From Progne subis subis (taxonomy: Eukaryota; Chordata; Aves; Passeriformes; Hirundinidae), in assembly GCA_022316685.1 (NCBI GenBank), contig JAKJHU010000376.1:124001-188000 (forward strand): a stretch of 64,000 bases of DNA, in the 5' to 3' direction. The notes under the pieces are model-generated. The model ran no database searches. It worked only from the letters and a program-made list of their open reading frames with translations, and was not told where the DNA came from. Shown piece after piece: positions 60,338 to 64,000 of the stretch. Numbering within the stretch: the first letter of the stretch is position 1; each line of letters starts with the position of its first letter. Position numbers and translations under genes: made by a program.

Positions 60338-60604
60338 TCAACCCAATAAAACTCTGTGCAATCTCCATCCAGCCTGCAAAGGAGGGGATGTTTCCAAATC
60401 CAGCCCCTGCTTCTTCCACAGCCTGGACAGAAAAACCCCTGAGCGCCTTTGAAATTCCACCCTTGATGCATCTTTTGCTTTTTTTTCCTCATCCTCCCTT
60501 CTCTTCCTGACTCTGGCATCATGAATCTCCTTAGCCTGGGCTGAGAAGTCAAAATCCTGGGCCAAGACTGACTTTTTTCCTCTCCTGGAAAATGTGTCTC
60601 TCAT
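60338..60604 (-). CDS. Candidate small charged protein, unrecognised (88 aa)
   Basis: Not recognised. The minus-strand frame opens with MRDTFSRRGKKSVLAQDFDF and continues into a strongly charged, probably helical stretch (AKEIHDARVRKRREDEEKKA, then KDASRVEFQRR). That amino-acid pattern is unlike the repeat-derived ORFs around it. An in-frame stop lies 18-20 nt upstream, the start has A at -3, and AATAAA on minus (60232-60227) lies about 105 nt past the stop. Residues after about 55 are less protein-like and could be read-through past a splice donor. It may be a real small gene, one exon of a larger one, or chance. Confidence 0.25.
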   Translation of the reverse strand: MRDTFSRRGKKSVLAQDFDFSAQAKEIHDARVRKRREDEEKKAKDASRVEFQRRSGVFLSRLWKKQGLDLETSPPLQAGWRLHRVLLG

Positions 60605-61974
60605 TTTTTTCAGTCCATTTCATGTCCCAGCCCCAGAATTCCTGGAATGTGCCCAATTTGTCACTGAGCACATTGACAAATTCTGACACCTTTGGGACCC
60701 TCCCAAAGCCACCAGCCCAGTGTCACCACATGGGCCAACAACCTGGGAATGCTCATCCCTCCTCATCCCATCCAAAGCAAGGGAAGGAAGTTTCCAGGAG
60801 CTCCAAACACAGGGATGAGGGCAGGAGTGGAGCAGTGACACCCCTGTGTCACCACGGGGAATAAAGGACAATCCCAGCAGGAGCACAGCCATCGTTCCCA
60901 TGACCTCCAAATCTCCTTGGATAAGGATTTCCCAAAAAATTTTTCCCTGATGGCACAAATTCTTCATGACTGTCACATCCAGTGGTCCCCATCCATCCAA
61001 ATATTTCAAAACCTAAAATTCAACTCTGTTTCAAACCTTTATCTATATAAATTTATTACAACTCTATAAAAATCCTCTGCTTTTTAAATTCCCACACATC
61101 CCAACATCCACGGAGCTGCTCCAATCCGTGATAAATATGGATGCATTTCTCCCAGCTGTGCCTTATCACCACCTGCGCTTGCACCCTTCTCATCCATAAT
61201 TACCGCAATTAACAGACTGCTAATGAGGGACACCCTGTGGACACGCACAGGGAACATTCCCGCTGTGTTTAGGCACAGCTTTGCTGGAGAAATTCCAGGA
61301 TTCCGTTGGAATATTTATTTCAGCACTGAGCTCCTGCTTTGCCTTTGCTCATGCCTGCCCACAGCATTCCACAGGCTGAAATCAGGGATGGATACTGGAG
61401 AGTCAGGAATAAAAGGGAATAAAATAAAATATCCTATTGGGATATTCTTCGGGAAGAGCCCAGTTTGGAGAGGCTTAGGATCTGGATCCAAAACACTCCT
61501 GCCCTGAGCTTAAACCTGGCTTAAATCCCCCTGTCCCTGCCCTGAGCTCAGCTCATCTCTCCCCCTTCCCTCAGGCTGCATCCAGCCACGATTTTCCTGC
61601 CTCTTTTTCCTTGTGGATGCTCCCCCATCCCACATCAGGCTCAACAGCGAGCTCAGCTTCAAGGATTTTCCCATTCCTGACCCTTTTCCCCACTCCTCCA
61701 ACAGGTAGGGCTCCTTCTTCCTCCAGCAAATCCCAAGAAATTCCCTTTGTGCTGCTCCACTGAGGATTCCCGAGCTCTCCACATAAAATAAAAAAAGATA
61801 AAAAAAATAAAATATTTTTATAACCTGAAACCCCAAATTTTTCAAAAAACCCAAATTCCATGGAATCTCCCTCAGCAGTGGGATCAGGGCAGGAAGGGCG
61901 GACAAGGGCAAACAAAAACAAAAAGGGAAAACAAAAAGCTGAATTTTAGATGTAAAACATCAGGGCAATGGGTT

Positions 61975-62075
61975 TGGGTTTTTTTGTTTTTTTTTTGGTG
62001 TTGTGTTTTTTTTTTTTTTTTTTTTTTTTGTTTTTTTTTTTTTTTTTGGGGGGGGGGTTTATTTTTTTTTTTTCA
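61975..62075. repeat. Poly-T / poly-G low-complexity tract
   Basis: T runs up to 23 nt, a G9-10 run and further T runs; prone to assembly length errors. Confidence 0.95.
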
Positions 62076-62584
62076 CAGTTTTGCATAATTGTTGACCACA
62101 GATAATCCCCTGAAATGACCTAAATTTATCCCAACCGGGGGCTTTCCAAGCCCAGTTTGTTTTCTGAAATTCTGGTTTCAGCTTTGCATTTTATCTCTTT
62201 TTTTTTATCTTTTTTTTAAATTTTTTTCTTTCTTTCTCTCTCAGTGTGTTCCCCAGCTGAAGTCTGGTTCTAAATGCTAATTTGGGAGCAAAAGTGAGTG
62301 TTCACCTGGGGCTGCCTCACTCTGGTTCCAAGTTTGACTCAATGAAAATGTGATTTCATTTGAGATTTCCTCAGGAAAAGGGAACTGAGGCACCAAACAG
62401 CTGTAAAAATGACAAATGAAGACAAAAAATGCTCAGAAAGATCAGGTGAAATGAGACTGAGATGACCTGGGCTGGCTCCTCTGGATTCACATCTGGCCCA
62501 ACTGCTCCAAAATTCACATTCCAGAGCCAGGGACCACTTTCATTTGAATTTTTTATAATTTTACTTCTCAACTGTCTTAAAAAT

Positions 62585-62865
62585 TGTAGATTTCCCCATG
62601 GAATCAGGAGGAATTTCCCCATAGAATCAGGGGAAATTTCCCCAAGGAATCAGGGGAATTTTCCCTATGGAATGATGAAGAATTTCCCCATGGAATCAGG
62701 AGGAAGTTCTCCCATGGAATCAGCAGAAATTTCCCTATGGAATCAAGGGGAGTTTCCTCATAGAATCAGGAGGAACTTCCCCATGGAAGCAGCAGCAATT
62801 TCCTCATGGAATCAGGGGAATTTCCCCCATGGAATCAGCAGGAATTTCTGCATGGAAAGGGCAGT
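62585..62865. repeat. Minisatellite of AATTTCCCCATGGAATCAGG units
   Basis: About ten units of 25-30 bp with TTTCCCCATGGAATCAG cores. It runs directly into a CR1 3' end, and its core resembles the CR1 internal segment ATTTCCTCATGGAAAGGG seen in the CR1 copy at 48.3 kb. Confidence 0.92.
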
Positions 62866-63045
62866 CAGGCCTTGGAAGTGCTCAGGGAAGTTTGGAGTCC
62901 CCATTCCCGGAGGTCTCCAAGGAATTCCTGGATGTGGCACTGAGTGTTCTTGGGCTGGTGGTGAGGTGGGGATTGATCCCAGGTTGGACTCGATGATCCT
63001 GGAGGGATTTTCCAGCCCCAGCAACCCCAGGAACACGGATAAATG
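62840..63045 (+). mobile_element. CR1 LINE 3' fragment, plus orientation
   Basis: ATTTCTGCATGGAAAGGGCA, GTGCTCAGGGAAGTTTGGAG, GGATGTGGCACTGAGTG, GGTTGGACTCGATGATCCTG and GAGGGATTTTCCAGCCCCAG match the CR1 terminal region. Confidence 0.9.
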
Positions 63046-64000
63046 GCCTCAGGCTTCATCCCAGCCCACGTGTGCCACCAGGACTGGCCCCAAATCTGTG
63101 CTGCCCTTGGAAAACTCCCACTTTTCCCCTCATCTTGAACATTCCAAAAAACAATCTGATTTTATGATTCAGCAAAGACCAACCTCACCTGGCTGAGCTC
63201 CTGGAAGCCGGGAGGCCACTGCGTTTTTGTCATTTTTAGTCCCAAGGAATTTCTTTTTTTAACACTGCCCAAGCCAGGAAGCTGCCTATCTATGGCCAGC
63301 AGCGACCAAAATTCGGTTTTCTGGAATTTTCCCCCCTTTCCCTCCACACACCCACACACTTCAGACTTTTAAGGATCCTGCACTCTAATTTTGCCTTTCC
63401 AGCCTGCTCCTGTGGCTTGCAGAGGCTCCACTTCTGCCCTGTCATCATCTGGAAGGAACATCGGCTTGCGCAATGTTCCCTTCTCCCTTTTGTGGGGCCA
63501 CAACCACCCCACCAAACACCGGGAACAGGAGGAAACCCAGGAAGTCTGGGACAAAAAAAAAAAAAAAAAACCCAAAACACAAACCCACCAATCTTGAAAC
63601 TTTCAATTTCCAAAGAGACAGCCCCAAAACCAGAAGACCCAAAAGCCACCTCTGTGGTTTCCCTTTGCTGGAGTCAAAGATCTGCTATTTTTGTTAAAAA
63701 TGTGGGATCTGGGGCCCTTCTCTTCCCCTGCAGGAAGAGGGGATGCTGCACCCAGATTAAAAGCAGCTGACTGATCCACAGGGCTCTCTCCCATGGATTC
63801 CTCAAATATTTCCTGCCCACACCGCAGGAAGATTTCTTTATAAGATGAAAGAAAGTTGGGGGGAAAAGGAGATTTTTGGGAGATTCTTGCCTAGAAAAAT
63901 TCCGTTTCTCATTGTAATTGATGGAATTCTCTCCCTCTTTCTTTCCCTTCAGTTCTGCAGTTCCCTTTAATGATGACATCATCAAACTTTGCCATCCAGC

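Larger units (their letters stand above)
46746..64000. other. Intergenic region upstream of TAF8
   Basis: 17 kb without a recognised gene. I looked for GUCA1A/GUCA1B and C6orf132, which lie beyond TAF8 in human, and see none of their conserved blocks. Content is CR1 fragments, local duplications, minisatellites and homopolymers listed separately, and one small candidate ORF at 60338-60604. Confidence 0.6.

Noticed and set aside
46746..64000. GUCA1A, GUCA1B or C6orf132, neighbours of TAF8 in human
   Set aside because: No EF-hand or other conserved block of these genes is visible in any frame.

Overview
This is a gene-poor vertebrate nuclear window with split genes, long introns and CpG-rich promoters. 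It is almost certainly avian. CR1 LINE 3' ends are the only common transposon signature, GC-rich minisatellites are dense, the genes are compact, and the gene set (BTG2, acidic chitinases, PIFO/CIMAP3, TAF8) fits a bird microchromosome; from memory, chicken chromosome 26 carries these human 1q32/1p13/6p21 segments. I cannot fix the species, although a songbird is plausible.

Layout. Positions 1-5.8 kb are intergenic with tandem and dispersed repeats. Positions 5.84-10.4 kb hold BTG2 on the minus strand: two coding exons, a long 3' UTR, a 42-bp minisatellite in intron 1, a TATA box, two palindromic CREs, and a GGGACA satellite just upstream of the promoter. Positions 11-26 kb hold no recognisable gene, only CR1 fragments, homopolymers and two TAAT-rich patches. 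Positions 26.0-35.6 kb hold two head-to-head acidic chitinase genes built on an inverted repeat of about 1.5 kb whose arms look identical. Gene A (minus, 26.1-29.6 kb) is a complete CHIA with a CBM14 chitin-binding domain. Gene B (plus, 32.4-35.3 kb) has an intact catalytic core but ends before that domain. PIFO/CIMAP3 follows on the plus strand (35.97-38.06 kb), then TAF8 on the minus strand (46.62-41.18 kb, 3' UTR to about 39.9 kb). Positions 46.75-64 kb are mostly repeats and CR1, with one unproven small ORF near 60.5 kb.

The genes are functionally independent: an antiproliferative transcription and deadenylation cofactor (BTG2), secreted chitinases, a ciliary protein (PIFO) and a TFIID subunit (TAF8). 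The most interesting unit is the chitinase palindrome. The two copies share promoter, signal peptide and first introns apparently exactly, then diverge abruptly in exon 3. Gene B lacks the chitin-binding domain, both cysteines of one AMCase disulfide, and a substrate-stacking tryptophan. TAF8 and PIFO show several single-base frame breaks; those in TAF8 look more like assembly indels than true gene decay.
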